16,660 bases of DNA from Anaerolineales bacterium (GTDB taxonomy: Bacteria > Chloroflexota > Anaerolineae > 4572-78 > J111), in assembly GCA_012032575.1 (NCBI GenBank), contig JAAUSP010000105.1:1-16660 (forward strand), given 5' to 3'. The translations under genes and the position numbers were made by a program. This document shows positions 1-7,719 of this stretch, piece by piece. Under the pieces are notes generated by a model, which searched no databases, had not been told where the DNA came from, and saw nothing but the letters and a program-made list of their open reading frames with translations. The stretch's first letter is position 1. Every line of letters begins with the position of its first letter.

Positions 1-81
1 CAATACTTTTCAAATAACGTAGTTTAGCCCCTTGTGGGCGGGCACAAGGCCCGATGCTACAGTCTTATTTGAAAAGTATTG
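1..81. repeat. Palindromic MITE/REP-like element with 17-bp inverted ends
   Basis: Positions 1-17 and 65-81 are perfect inverted copies of each other (17 of 17 bases). Inside are a second short pair, GTAG at 19-22 with CTAC at 57-60, and a third, CCTTGTG at 30-36 with CACAAGG at 43-49 around a 6-base loop. The whole segment can fold into one long cruciform or RNA hairpin. Its right arm supplies the last codons and the stop of the phosphatase gene that reads leftward into it. It may be a small non-autonomous mobile repeat or a bidirectional transcription stop; no transposase is nearby. It begins at the first base of the window, so its true left end is unknown. Confidence 0.7.
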
Positions 82-554
82 CCCCTAGAAAATCGTTCAA
101 CATTTTTAATAAAGTGGGGCATCGCCTCGCAGACATGATCAATGACGGCATAAATGTGCGCCTGGCGTGCGGCTGGGTCACGCTGTTCATGCGGCACAGC
201 TTCCCACACGTCGAGCACCGGCTCTTCACGGCCAGAACAGATTTGATTGAACAACCAGGCTTCCCGGCCAAACTGTTCCCGCAAATGGTGGCGATGATCC
301 AGCCCCATGGCCACCACCACATCGGCCTCGGCCAGCATTTCGGCGCTAACGCGGCGCTGTTGGTGCGCTGAGGCATCGAGACCTCGCTGCGTCAGCCGGG
401 CACGGACTTCCGGGGCCATCACCTGGAACTTGGCCTCAGTGCCGGCCGAGCTAACCCGGTAAAACGGCTGCGGCCCCAACGCCGCTTTCAGGGCATACTC
501 GGCAGTCATACTTCTGAAGATATTGCCAGTACAAACAAAGAGAATAGATTTCAT
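57..554 (-). CDS. Low-molecular-weight protein tyrosine phosphatase
   Basis: 165 residues, the usual size for the cytoplasmic LMW-PTP family (also used for arsenate reductases of that fold), which removes phosphate from phosphotyrosine through a cysteinyl-phosphate intermediate. The P-loop is at residues 8-15 as CTGNIFRS, with nucleophile Cys8 and Arg14, directly after a hydrophobic first strand (ILFV). The usual second Cys of the loop is Phe here. The general-acid Asp is probably the one in RDPAA near residue 127, a departure from the common DP(F/Y). The last seven codons and the stop are supplied by the palindromic element at 1-81, so the C-terminal tail (NTFQIRL) may not be native. The start codon has no strong Shine-Dalgarno sequence. 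In other bacteria such enzymes partner tyrosine kinases of polysaccharide export, but no kinase is in view. Family assignment is firm; the substrate is unknown. Confidence 0.88.
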   Translation of the reverse strand: MKSILFVCTGNIFRSMTAEYALKAALGPQPFYRVSSAGTEAKFQVMAPEVRARLTQRGLDASAHQQRRVSAEMLAEADVVVAMGLDHRHHLREQFGREAWLFNQICSGREEPVLDVWEAVPHEQRDPAARQAHIYAVIDHVCEAMPHFIKNVERFSRGNTFQIRL

Positions 555-625
555 GGGTTCTCGGAAGGTTAAAAAGTTTAGATTTTACCAATCGTCCAAC
601 CTTCCATCTTCCAGCCCTCCTTGTT

Positions 626-1749
626 TTATTCCACCAACGACAGCGTGACCCCCGGATACATCGGCGGCGCTTCCTGGGGGTTCAAAAACAGCCAACGCAG
701 CAAGTCGCGATAAAAACGAAACAGGGGAAACTGTTCGGCCACCTGATCGCGCACCTGATCGCGCTGAGACCGGAAGCTGGTGTGGCTTTCTTTGGTTAAT
801 AGTTCGCGCTCGTAAAGAAAATTACTCAATGGTTGAATTTGAATCTCCATCGTCTTATCTGACCAGCGGACCACCGACTTTAATGCTTCCCACCCGGTTT
901 GTTTCTGCTGACTGGGCATAAGGTAATCTTTGACCTCCACAAAATGCAGCCGTCTGTTTTCGAAGGTAGGCTCAGCTTCAAACTTAGCTAACTCCTGCTC
1001 AGACCAACTGAGTTCTACCAGGGCCATGTGAACCCGGTGAACATCATCCATACTGCCGACCACAATCTTGATACCAAAAACATCTTTAACATAGCGGCTC
1101 AAATGGCGCAACTGCTTATCGCTAACGACAATACTATCGAGATTAAAGATTTCATCCACGACCTTGTTCCAGACCTCTTGCTCGGCCTTGATCCGGCTGA
1201 TGATTTTATGAATCCCGTAGGTATTGGGTTCCAGCGGTTGGTAATCAACCATATTAGCCACCAGGTTGGCCCGGCTCCAATCCTGTCCATCAAAAATTTG
1301 CAGTTTCTTCAACTGGCGGCTCCCCAGGTCAATATCCGTAACCCTGTACAAATCCTCAGCCTTGACTCCCTGGGTAATGGTAAAACGTTCCTTGGTCGAT
1401 TCTACTTCGCCAATTACCACACTCTGAATCTGATAAGGCGTTACAAATGAGTCGCAGATAAGCTGGCAGAGGCAGTGCAGCTTTTGCTCGCCGTGTAGAA
1501 TCATATTAGCAAAGGCCAGGCGAACCTGTTCCAGGTGCGAGCGAGAAAATTGCAGTTTGTGATGGACGGTGGGGTGCTCCATCAGGGTCAAGCGAAGTCG
1601 TTGCAGCCGCACAAACAGTTCATTCAAGATCGGCTCTGAGGTTACCATCCAGAGCGGCGAATCTGCGCTAAAGTCAAACCCGAGTGAGGGTGGGGGGTAC
1701 CCCCCAGGGCAGCATTTTTCAGCACATTCGTGCTTTTTGAAACCGACAC
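626..1749 (-). CDS. RelA/SpoT-fold (nucleotidyltransferase-like) protein, divergent; probable one-base deletion near its 5' end
   Basis: The C-terminal half carries the landmarks of a RelA/SpoT synthetase domain. Numbered from an in-frame ATG at 1768, these are KDVFGIKIVV at 228-237 (compare D-x-x-G-I-R), VKDYL at 279-283, TGWEALK at 291-297 in place of the G-loop GYxSLH, and MEIQIQP at 307-313 (compare EVQIRT). The catalytic-type Asp229 and Glu308 are kept; the guanine-stacking Tyr is Trp293 and the RxK...SI segment is not recognisable, so (p)ppGpp synthesis is uncertain. Start choice: the ATG at 1768 lies upstream of an AAGGAGG (1760-1754) that instead serves a GTG at 1749. The GTG frame reads 35 codons and stops at 1642, overlapping an ATG at 1648 of the main frame. 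Adding one G to the G6/C6 palindrome at 1692-1705 would fuse the GTG frame to the main frame, giving 374 residues. Otherwise the gene starts at 1648 and is coupled to a leader peptide. Confidence 0.6.
1691..1706. repeat. 16-bp perfect palindrome with G6/C6 runs
   Basis: A self-complementary sequence, TGGGGGGTACCCCCCA, lies within the 5' part of the RelA/SpoT-like gene. It is a likely place for homopolymer miscounts and is exactly where one added base would reconcile the reading frames. Confidence 0.7.
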
Positions 1750-1854
1750 GACACCTCCTTGGGTCCATAAATTGTTTTCTGTATCTATCGAAATTGTATA
1801 CCGGAATCGAAAATTTTCCCAGTCGGAGTTTTTGGATGGATTAGATTCAAATTT

Positions 1855-1948
1855 GGTAACTGCTCAGTTCTCATGTCAAGCCTTACAGCACTACGTAGGC
1901 ATCGGAGATTTCTCCCTTCGGTCGAAATGACATGCCTGAGCAGTTACT
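1855..1948. repeat. Inverted-repeat element between the RelA/SpoT-like gene and msrA
   Basis: GTAACTGCTCAG at 1856-1867 is repeated as its exact reverse complement at 1936-1947. A further ATGTCA/TGACAT pair lies just inside the arms. The interior, including the segment around 1908-1934 (TTTCTCCCTTCGGTCGAAAT), resembles dispersed palindromic sequences common in intergenic DNA of many bacteria. It lies upstream of the RelA/SpoT-like gene and downstream of msrA, both on the minus strand, so it may also end msrA transcription, though there is no clear T-tract. Confidence 0.6.
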
Positions 1949-1971
1949 CTTTGAGACGGTAAACGTGGATT

Positions 1972-2664
1972 CTAGCGCTGATAGCGGCGAGCCATTTCTA
2001 ACAGCCGCTGTCGCCCTTTGGGGGATAACCCGAGTCTGTCCAATTCCTGTTGCAGTTGGGCCATATCACCATAGCCGCTGACATAGCCGTTCACCCGTGC
2101 CGCCGCCGTAGAGTTGACCAAATCCCGGTGATTGGGATAGATGGCCCTGAACTCATCCAGCAATTCCACACTGTAGCTCAACATATATTTCTGATGGTAA
2201 TCCTCGGCCAAATAAAATTCGCTCGCCGGAATGATCTCGGTGGTGATGGGGGCATGATGCTGAACCGCCTGCTGGGTTTGGCTGGCTAAAGCCATCTGCT
2301 GCTGAGCCTGGTTATGATAAAAGATGGCCGCCTTATACTGTTGGCTCCACGAACGCCGGGTGGGATTGTGCGCCATCCAAAAAACCCCCAGCAGTTCTTC
2401 ATAAGAAATTTGAGCAGGGTCATAATCAAGTTGCAGCGTTTCAGTATGGTCGCCCAGACTGTGATAAGTCGGATTACGCTTTTTACCGCCGGCATAACCG
2501 ACCCGTGTGCGCACCACGCCGGGAAGACTCCCAAACTGGGAGTCCGGTCCCCAGAATCAGCCCAAAGCAAAAGTGGCTAATTCCGTATGAACAGGCGCAG
2601 TAGCGTCAATCGGCGGGATGGCTACAGGTGTAGGGGGCGTGGCGCTTTTTTTGGTAAAAATCAT
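1972..2664 (-). CDS. msrA: Peptide methionine sulfoxide reductase A, selenocysteine form (in-frame TGA)
   Basis: MsrA reduces the S-epimer of methionine sulfoxide in proteins and peptides. An ORF starting at 2517 lacks the catalytic motif, but the same frame continues upstream through a TGA at 2559-2557 to an ATG at 2664, preceded by AAGGAG about 8 bases away. The extended protein is 230 residues and reads ATFALG-U-FWGPDSQFG, so the TGA (residue 36) takes exactly the place of the catalytic Cys in GCFW. Downstream hallmarks are intact: TRVGYAGG, NPTYHSLGDHTE, a YDPAQISYEELLGVFW segment and QYKAAIFY. There is no other cysteine in the protein, so no resolving Cys; thioredoxin or another thiol must regenerate it. 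The Glu usually following FWGxE is Asp. A stable hairpin begins 12 bases after the TGA. Selenoprotein MsrA enzymes are known in some bacteria and algae. A nonsense mutation is the alternative but fits less well. Confidence 0.85.
2526..2559 (-). promoter_or_regulatory. Candidate bacterial SECIS element after the UGA of msrA
   Basis: On the minus strand the TGA (2559-2557) is followed by 20 bases and then a GTT apical loop (2536-2534) closed by a perfect 8-bp stem, GACTCCCA with TGGGAGTC. A lower stem, GGGGA with TTCCC, can extend it around a small bulge. A UGA-to-loop distance of 20 bases and a G at the start of a short apical loop agree with the known bacterial SECIS pattern that recruits SelB. 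The stem lies inside coding sequence, as expected in bacteria. Confidence 0.7.
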
Positions 2665-2907
2665 CGTACAATTCTCCTTAAATCCATAAGATTTGCCCTA
2701 CCCTGAATTATGCCAGCCATTTATTACAAATACCTTAAGCAACGCTTGACCCCGGTAGTTCATTATATCATAGCCCCGACGCCACCGGGAACACAGCCGG
2801 TTTTGTCCAGCCAGGGGGGCGACGTTCCGGCGGGGCAGGTGCTTTTCAAGCTGTGCCGAAATCACATGCCCCACGCCTGGCTCAGTCCACCGGGCGAATT
2901 GAGTCGT

Positions 2908-2936
2908 TTGGAGCTGCCGGTCAACCTGGGTATAAT
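2908..2936 (+). promoter_or_regulatory. Sigma-70-type promoter of the metalloprotease gene
   Basis: TTGGAG at 2908-2913 and a consensus TATAAT at 2931-2936 are separated by 17 bases. Transcription would begin near 2943, leaving a leader of about 33 bases before the ATG at 2976. It lies in the 311-base gap between the divergent msrA and metalloprotease starts, where I see no other convincing gene. Confidence 0.6.
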
Positions 2937-2975
2937 TTGGCTATCCAATTTCTACTGTGCGCAAAGGTCAAAAGC

Positions 2976-4859
2976 ATGACTTCTCCTCGCTTCCTCGCCT
3001 CACTCCTCCTCGCCTCAATACTCCTTGTTTCTTTCACCTCACCCCCCACCGATCCTGTCCATGGCCGGCCCAAAACCCAAACCCGCCCGGCCCTGAGCGG
3101 CCCGACCCTGACCCACCCGACCGAACATTTCGTCATTCACTACACCCTCGACGGCGAAGATGCTGTTGCCGCTGATGATGAAAACGGTGACGGCCTGCCC
3201 GATTTCATCGAAGCGGTGGCCGAGGCGATGGAACGCTCCTGGCAGCACGAAATCGAAACGCTGAATTGGCTCCCTCCCCTGCCCGATGAAGGTGAAGGGG
3301 GAGACACCCGGCTGGATGTTTATCTGGAAGATCAAAACGACACGTTTGGCACGGGTGATCTGTTTGGCTACACCGACACCTTCGGCGGCTTTGTCGGAGA
3401 TAATCCGGCCACGCCCGCCCGGGAGGAGCGTGCCGCCTACGGTTTTATCAGCCTCGATAATGATTATGACCCCGATCAATTCGGCCTTTACGAACTGGCC
3501 GCACTCGATGCCATGCGTACCACCGCCGCCCACGAATTCAATCACGCGCTCCAATCCGCTTATGACGACGAAGATGGATACTCCTGGTTATACGAAGCAA
3601 CCGCCACATGGATGGAAGATGAAGTTTACCCGGAGATTGGCGACGCCCGCAGTTACCTGGCCGATTATATGGACGCGCCCGACCTGTGCCCGCTCAGTGT
3701 GGGCCGCGACGACCAGGACGTGCGCTGGTACGGCGGCTGGATTTTGCTGCGCTACCTGGCCGAACAGCACGGCGGGCCGGATATCGTCCGCCGGCTGTGG
3801 GAAAATATGGCCCATGAAGAAGGACTCACCGCCCTGATAACCACTGTGACCGAGCAGAAGACCACCCTGGCAGAGCTGCTGACCAACTTTTCCGTGGCCA
3901 ACCTGACCAAATCAGATTGTCCGGCCAATGCGCCCTACTGCTATCGGAAGGGCCGTGACTATTTACGCCCTTATGTCGAAGGTTCGGTCCAGCTTGACTC
4001 CGGCGAAACCACCACCTTTACCCCCAAAGATGGCGTGCAGCAGTTTGCCGCCGATTATATCCGCCTCAAAAGTGACGGCCCGCTGCGGCTCCATTTTCAA
4101 GGATCGCCCGCCGGTGAATGGCAGTTGCGGCTGGTGGGTCTGACCGATGAGAAAGCTAAGGTTATTCCCTGGACTGCCGCCAGCCCGATCATCATTGACC
4201 CCTCGGCCCATGAAAAGTTGTATCTGGTGGTGGTCAACACAGCCGCGGTTGAAGCCGAAGAAGATTGCCGCTACCACAACTACACCCTGGCTCTGGCCGC
4301 CGGCACTGAGACGGGCCTGCCTTCTGCGCCCTCGCTGCCTAAAGACCCCGCCCCTTATATTCCACCCACCTTTCAAGGGGGGAGTGAGGTCATTGCTGCG
4401 CCGCCGCCCGCGCTCGAAAACGGCCAGCCCATTGCCCCCGCAGAGGCCGCCTTTCCTCCGCTTTATCCCGGTTATTTGCCCACCGGCTATACCTTCACCG
4501 AAGTGGTCAACTATACCCTGGCTGACCTGGGCGATGAGGAACAGGTTTACGCGCCCGGCGGCGAGCCGGTGCTGGGCCTGAGCTACACCGGACACAGCTC
4601 CGACCCTTCTCTGTCCATTATCCAAAGCCCCGCGCCCCGGCAGACTCTGGAGACCTGGGTAAAAAAAATGGATTACTGGGAAAATGACGTGCGCCTGATC
4701 CATGACCATTCGGTTCATCTGGTCGAGTACAGGCATGAAAACGACTTTCTGAGCGTGGCGACCTTTATTCACCGTGACCTGTTCATTGTCATGCGCGGCC
4801 CGATTGATTTGCTGGAAATGCAGCAGGTTGTAGCCGGTTTTTTGGTTAAAAATCCTTAA
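2976..4859 (+). CDS. Secreted zinc metalloprotease, MXAN_6640-like, with C-terminal DUF4367-like domain
   Basis: 627 residues from the ATG at 2976. The frame is open further upstream, but this start puts a clean signal peptide first: basic MTSPR, a hydrophobic run at about 6-22, then a Pro-rich mature start. A Ca-binding-like DENGDGLPD lies at 68-76. The catalytic site is HEFNH at 186-190 (two His ligands and the general base Glu187), followed by YEATATWMEDEVY at about 206-218, whose first Glu is the likely third zinc ligand. This spacing is typical of the MXAN_6640 family of putative metalloproteases. A beta-rich middle region follows, and the last about 130 residues (GYTFTEVVNYTL to the end) resemble DUF4367. 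The product is probably exported and acts on extracellular proteins. A good promoter lies immediately upstream and the gene appears to stand alone. The target is unknown. Confidence 0.8.
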   Translation: MTSPRFLASLLLASILLVSFTSPPTDPVHGRPKTQTRPALSGPTLTHPTEHFVIHYTLDGEDAVAADDENGDGLPDFIEAVAEAMERSWQHEIETLNWLPPLPDEGEGGDTRLDVYLEDQNDTFGTGDLFGYTDTFGGFVGDNPATPAREERAAYGFISLDNDYDPDQFGLYELAALDAMRTTAAHEFNHALQSAYDDEDGYSWLYEATATWMEDEVYPEIGDARSYLADYMDAPDLCPLSVGRDDQDVRWYGGWILLRYLAEQHGGPDIVRRLWENMAHEEGLTALITTVTEQKTTLAELLTNFSVANLTKSDCPANAPYCYRKGRDYLRPYVEGSVQLDSGETTTFTPKDGVQQFAADYIRLKSDGPLRLHFQGSPAGEWQLRLVGLTDEKAKVIPWTAASPIIIDPSAHEKLYLVVVNTAAVEAEEDCRYHNYTLALAAGTETGLPSAPSLPKDPAPYIPPTFQGGSEVIAAPPPALENGQPIAPAEAAFPPLYPGYLPTGYTFTEVVNYTLADLGDEEQVYAPGGEPVLGLSYTGHSSDPSLSIIQSPAPRQTLETWVKKMDYWENDVRLIHDHSVHLVEYRHENDFLSVATFIHRDLFIVMRGPIDLLEMQQVVAGFLVKNP

Positions 4860-4873
4860 CCATGCAAAGTTGC

Positions 4874-4902
4874 TTGCCAATTCCCCTCCCCAATGCTAGA
4901 AT
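4874..4902 (+). promoter_or_regulatory. Possible promoter of the acetyltransferase gene
   Basis: TTGCCA at 4874-4879 and TAGAAT at 4897-4902 are separated by 17 bases, giving a leader of roughly 85 bases before the ATG at 4995. Both hexamers are near-consensus, with no other support. Confidence 0.4.
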
Positions 4903-4994
4903 CGCAGTATAGAATTATGAGTGGCGTGAGAGATATTATCCTCCGTTCCTCCCCTGAGCTGCCATCAAACTGTTGACAGGAGTCGGCCTTTTAT

Positions 4995-5528
4995 ATGATG
5001 CAGATCCACCCGGCGGAACTCATTGACTTGAATTTGTGCTGCCAGCTTAATATGTCGTACACCACCGATTATGTGTGGCAAATGCAAACCCGCGAAAACG
5101 GGCGGACCATTGACGTGCGTTTCGATACGGTGCGCCTGCCCCGGCCCATGCGGGTAGAATATCCCCGCTCCCCCGATGAACTGGCCCTGCATTGGCAGCA
5201 GGATGGCTGCTTTTTGGTGGCTCACCTGGGCGATAATGAAGTGCTTGGTTTTTTGGATGGCTGGCCCCGGCCCTGGCAAAATTTGTTGTGGATTTCTAAC
5301 CTGGTGATTGACCAGAATTACCGGCGGCAGGGATTTGGCTCCCACTTGCTCAAATCGGCCCGCCGCTGGGCCAGAGAGCGTGAATTAGCCCAACTGATGC
5401 TCGAAGTCCAGACCAAAAACCACCCGGCCATTTCATTTGCCCAGAAGCACGGCTTTCAATTCTGCGGCTACAACGAGCGCTACTATCCCAACGGTGACAT
5501 CGCCCTTTTTTTCTCACTTTCTGTTTGA
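4995..5528 (+). CDS. GNAT-family N-acetyltransferase
   Basis: 177 residues. The acetyl-CoA pyrophosphate-binding loop is RRQGFG at 110-115 (the R/Q-x-x-G-x-G/A motif A), preceded by the strand LLWISNLVID and followed by the helix SHLLKSARRWARE. Motif B is recognisable in NHPAISFAQKHGFQFCGY at 142-159, the common ending in which an Asn/Ala helix leads to GF. The N-terminal 60 residues, which set acceptor specificity, do not point to a known substrate; resemblance to RimI-like or small-molecule acetylases is only general. Two tandem ATG codons (4995 and 4998) follow a CAGGAG at 4977-4982 that is slightly distant for the first. It is a soluble cytoplasmic protein, separated from both neighbours by intergenic DNA, so probably monocistronic. 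Confidence 0.85.
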   Translation: MMQIHPAELIDLNLCCQLNMSYTTDYVWQMQTRENGRTIDVRFDTVRLPRPMRVEYPRSPDELALHWQQDGCFLVAHLGDNEVLGFLDGWPRPWQNLLWISNLVIDQNYRRQGFGSHLLKSARRWARERELAQLMLEVQTKNHPAISFAQKHGFQFCGYNERYYPNGDIALFFSLSV

Positions 5529-5540
5529 TAAGGTAACTTA

Positions 5541-5795
5541 ATTGTGAATTGTGAATTGTGACTTATTAATGGTTAATGAAGTGTATCCATTAGGGTGCAG
5601 TTCCTCTTAACTCCCAGGGCTACAATTGGCTATTTTTGCCACGAATTTACACAAATTTCACAAATTATTTTTCTTTTTTCGTGTTAATTTGTGTAAATTT
5701 GTGGCGGATTATTGCCTGGGAGGCGAGAGTATCTGCGCCCAATCTATTAAATCGTTCACAATTCGCAATTCACCATTCACTATTCACCATTCATG
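5541..5795. repeat. Nested inverted repeats filling the gap before the sensor gene
   Basis: The inner hairpin at 5638-5705 has 20-base arms (GCCACGAATTTACACAAATT and its complement with one mismatch). Outside it, TTGTGAATTGTGAATTGTGA at 5542-5561 is mirrored by a TTCACAATTCGCAATTCACC segment near 5755-5775. Repeats of this look are widespread dispersed intergenic elements. The gap has no credible gene; short ORFs across the hairpin are low-complexity. Confidence 0.6.
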
Positions 5796-7719
5796 AACCC
5801 TATCGACTCTACCCGTATTCTAGCGGGTCTAAACCAGATACTCTCCTCGGCTATTGTCATCCTGGCCTTTTCGCTGCTGGTTTACATGCTTATCCACAAC
5901 CTGCGTAGTTCCGTGGGCCGCAGTTTTGCGGCGCTGCTGGCCTGTATGTGTTTTGCTTACGCCGGCGATGTGGCCTGTTTCGGGTGAGCAACCTGACCGA
6001 AGCCATCCCCTGGCTTAAATTTCAGTGGATTGGCATTGCCTTTTTGCCCGCCGCCTATCTCCACTTTGCCGATGCCCTGCTGCGGACCACCAATGCGCCT
6101 TCGTTACGCCGCCGCTTTGCCGTCTGGATTGCCTATTTTTTTGGCCTGTTAGTCTTTTTGCTGGCCCTGCAAACCGAATATTTGGTCTACAATCCCTTCT
6201 ATTCGCCGGGAGTGACTCAATTTCGGGCCGGTCCCTTCTTCTGGGTTTTCACCACCTACTTTTACACCACCCTTTTTTGGGGCGCTTATAAAATTTATTC
6301 GGCCCGGGCCAGATGTTTGACTTCCGGGGCACGCCGCCGCATGACCATGCTGGCCGTCTCCTTTTTTGCTCCGGCGTTGGGCGTCTACCCCTACATGCTC
6401 ATCGCCAGTTCGCCGACGCTCCACCCGCTGCTGGTGTTTGTTATTTTGCTGCTGGTCAATATTGGCATTTCGATCATGCTGATTGTGATGGCCTACAGCG
6501 TCGCCTTCTTTGGCGCTATCCCGCCCGACCGGGCGGTGAAACACGACCTGGTCCACTTTTTACTGCGCGGGCCGCTGGTGGCAATTATCGTCATCTGGAT
6601 TATCCAGGCTTTGCCCCAACAAGAACGACTGCTCGGCCTGCCGCGCGACTTTATTTTTGCCGCTTCGATTGTCGCGGCTATTGTGGTCTCACAGTTGACC
6701 ATCAACCTGGCCAAAGCGGCCATTGACAGCCTCATTTCTTATCGCGACCGGGTGGAAATCGCCTGGATCAGCGAACTTGACCGGCGGCTGTTGACCACCA
6801 CCGACTTGCAGCAAGCCCTGGAAACGTGCTGACTGCCCTGTGCGAAACCCTGCGGGTGCGGCATGGTTTTATTTACAATCTGACCGCCCGCCAGGGGCCG
6901 CGCCTGGAAACACGAGTCGGCTCCAGCGAAGTGGTCGAAAAAGCTCTGGCCGAAATCAATGTCGCCGATTTGATTGAGCATAAAAATGGCAGTTCCGGCT
7001 ACCACTTTATCATTCAAAACGACTTCTGGTTTGTGATCCTGCAAAATAAGACGCGCGACCGTCATCTGGGCCTGCTGGGGCTTGAAGCCCGCTCGCCCAG
7101 CTACGATCTGACCCCGGCCGAAGAGAACAACGTCACCTTTTTGATTCAGCAAGCCGAACTGGCCCTGGAAGACCGGCGCTTGCAGCAAGAGGTGTTTCTG
7201 GCCCTCAAAAACATCATCCCCGAAATCGAGCGGGTGCAGCGGCTGCGCAGCGCCGTGCGTTACACCGGCTCGCCCAGCCTGGGTTCCCTGACCGAAAGCC
7301 CCATCCTGGAAACCGAATATTTGCAGATGGTGCGTGATGCCCTCAGCCACTACTGGGGCGGCCCCAAGCTTACCGGCAGTCCGCTGCTGGGGCTGCGGGT
7401 GGTGCAGGAAGCGTTGACCGAAAACGACGGCAATGCCGTGCGTGCCCTGCGCTCGGTGCTGAGCCAGGCCATTGAAATGCAGCGCCCCGATGGCGAACGG
7501 CGCATGACCGCCACCGAATGGTTAATTTATAACATTCTGGATTTGAAATTTGTGCAGGGCTTGCGCGTCCGTGATATTGCCCAGCGCATGTCCATGAGCG
7601 AGGCCGATTTGTATCGCAAGCAAAAGTTAGCCATCGAAGAGGTTGCCCGCACCCTGAGCGAGATGGAAGCCAAGGGGCCTCCCCGCCTGATCACGTCGGC
7701 CCATTCTGAGGAAAAATGA
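5793..7719 (+). CDS. Membrane sensor with GAF-like and HTH-like domains (frame broken twice)
   Basis: Three consecutive reading frames join into one protein of about 642 residues if one base is restored at two points: CC at 5974-5975 (giving GDVALFRVSNL) and the ACGTG at 6824-6828 (giving QQALETVLTALCE). The N-terminal 300 residues are about eight hydrophobic helices, resembling the multi-TM input region of some histidine kinases. Residues about 320-480 resemble a GAF domain (start EIAWISELDRRLLTTTDLQQ, then an alpha/beta sensor core). The last 130 residues end in a sigma-region-4-like HTH (GLRVRDIAQRMSMSEADLYR). No histidine-kinase, HATPase or GGDEF motif is present, so the output may be DNA binding or protein contact. 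Its stop overlaps the next gene's start by four bases (ATGA), so the two are cotranscribed and probably coupled. The exact family is not recognised. Confidence 0.7.

Noticed and set aside
2557..2559. TGA in msrA as a pseudogene stop
   Set aside because: Frame, start site and all conserved motifs are intact on both sides, the TGA is exactly at the catalytic Cys, and a SECIS-like hairpin follows.
2710..2979. 89-codon open frame upstream of the metalloprotease with an ATGA overlap
   Set aside because: It contains the consensus promoter 2908-2936, has no Shine-Dalgarno sequence and no recognisable family; kept only as a remote possibility.
3963..4880. 305-codon minus-strand frame opposite the metalloprotease
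   Set aside because: It is the antisense of a convincing protease gene with clear motifs; its own product is low-complexity with no family features.
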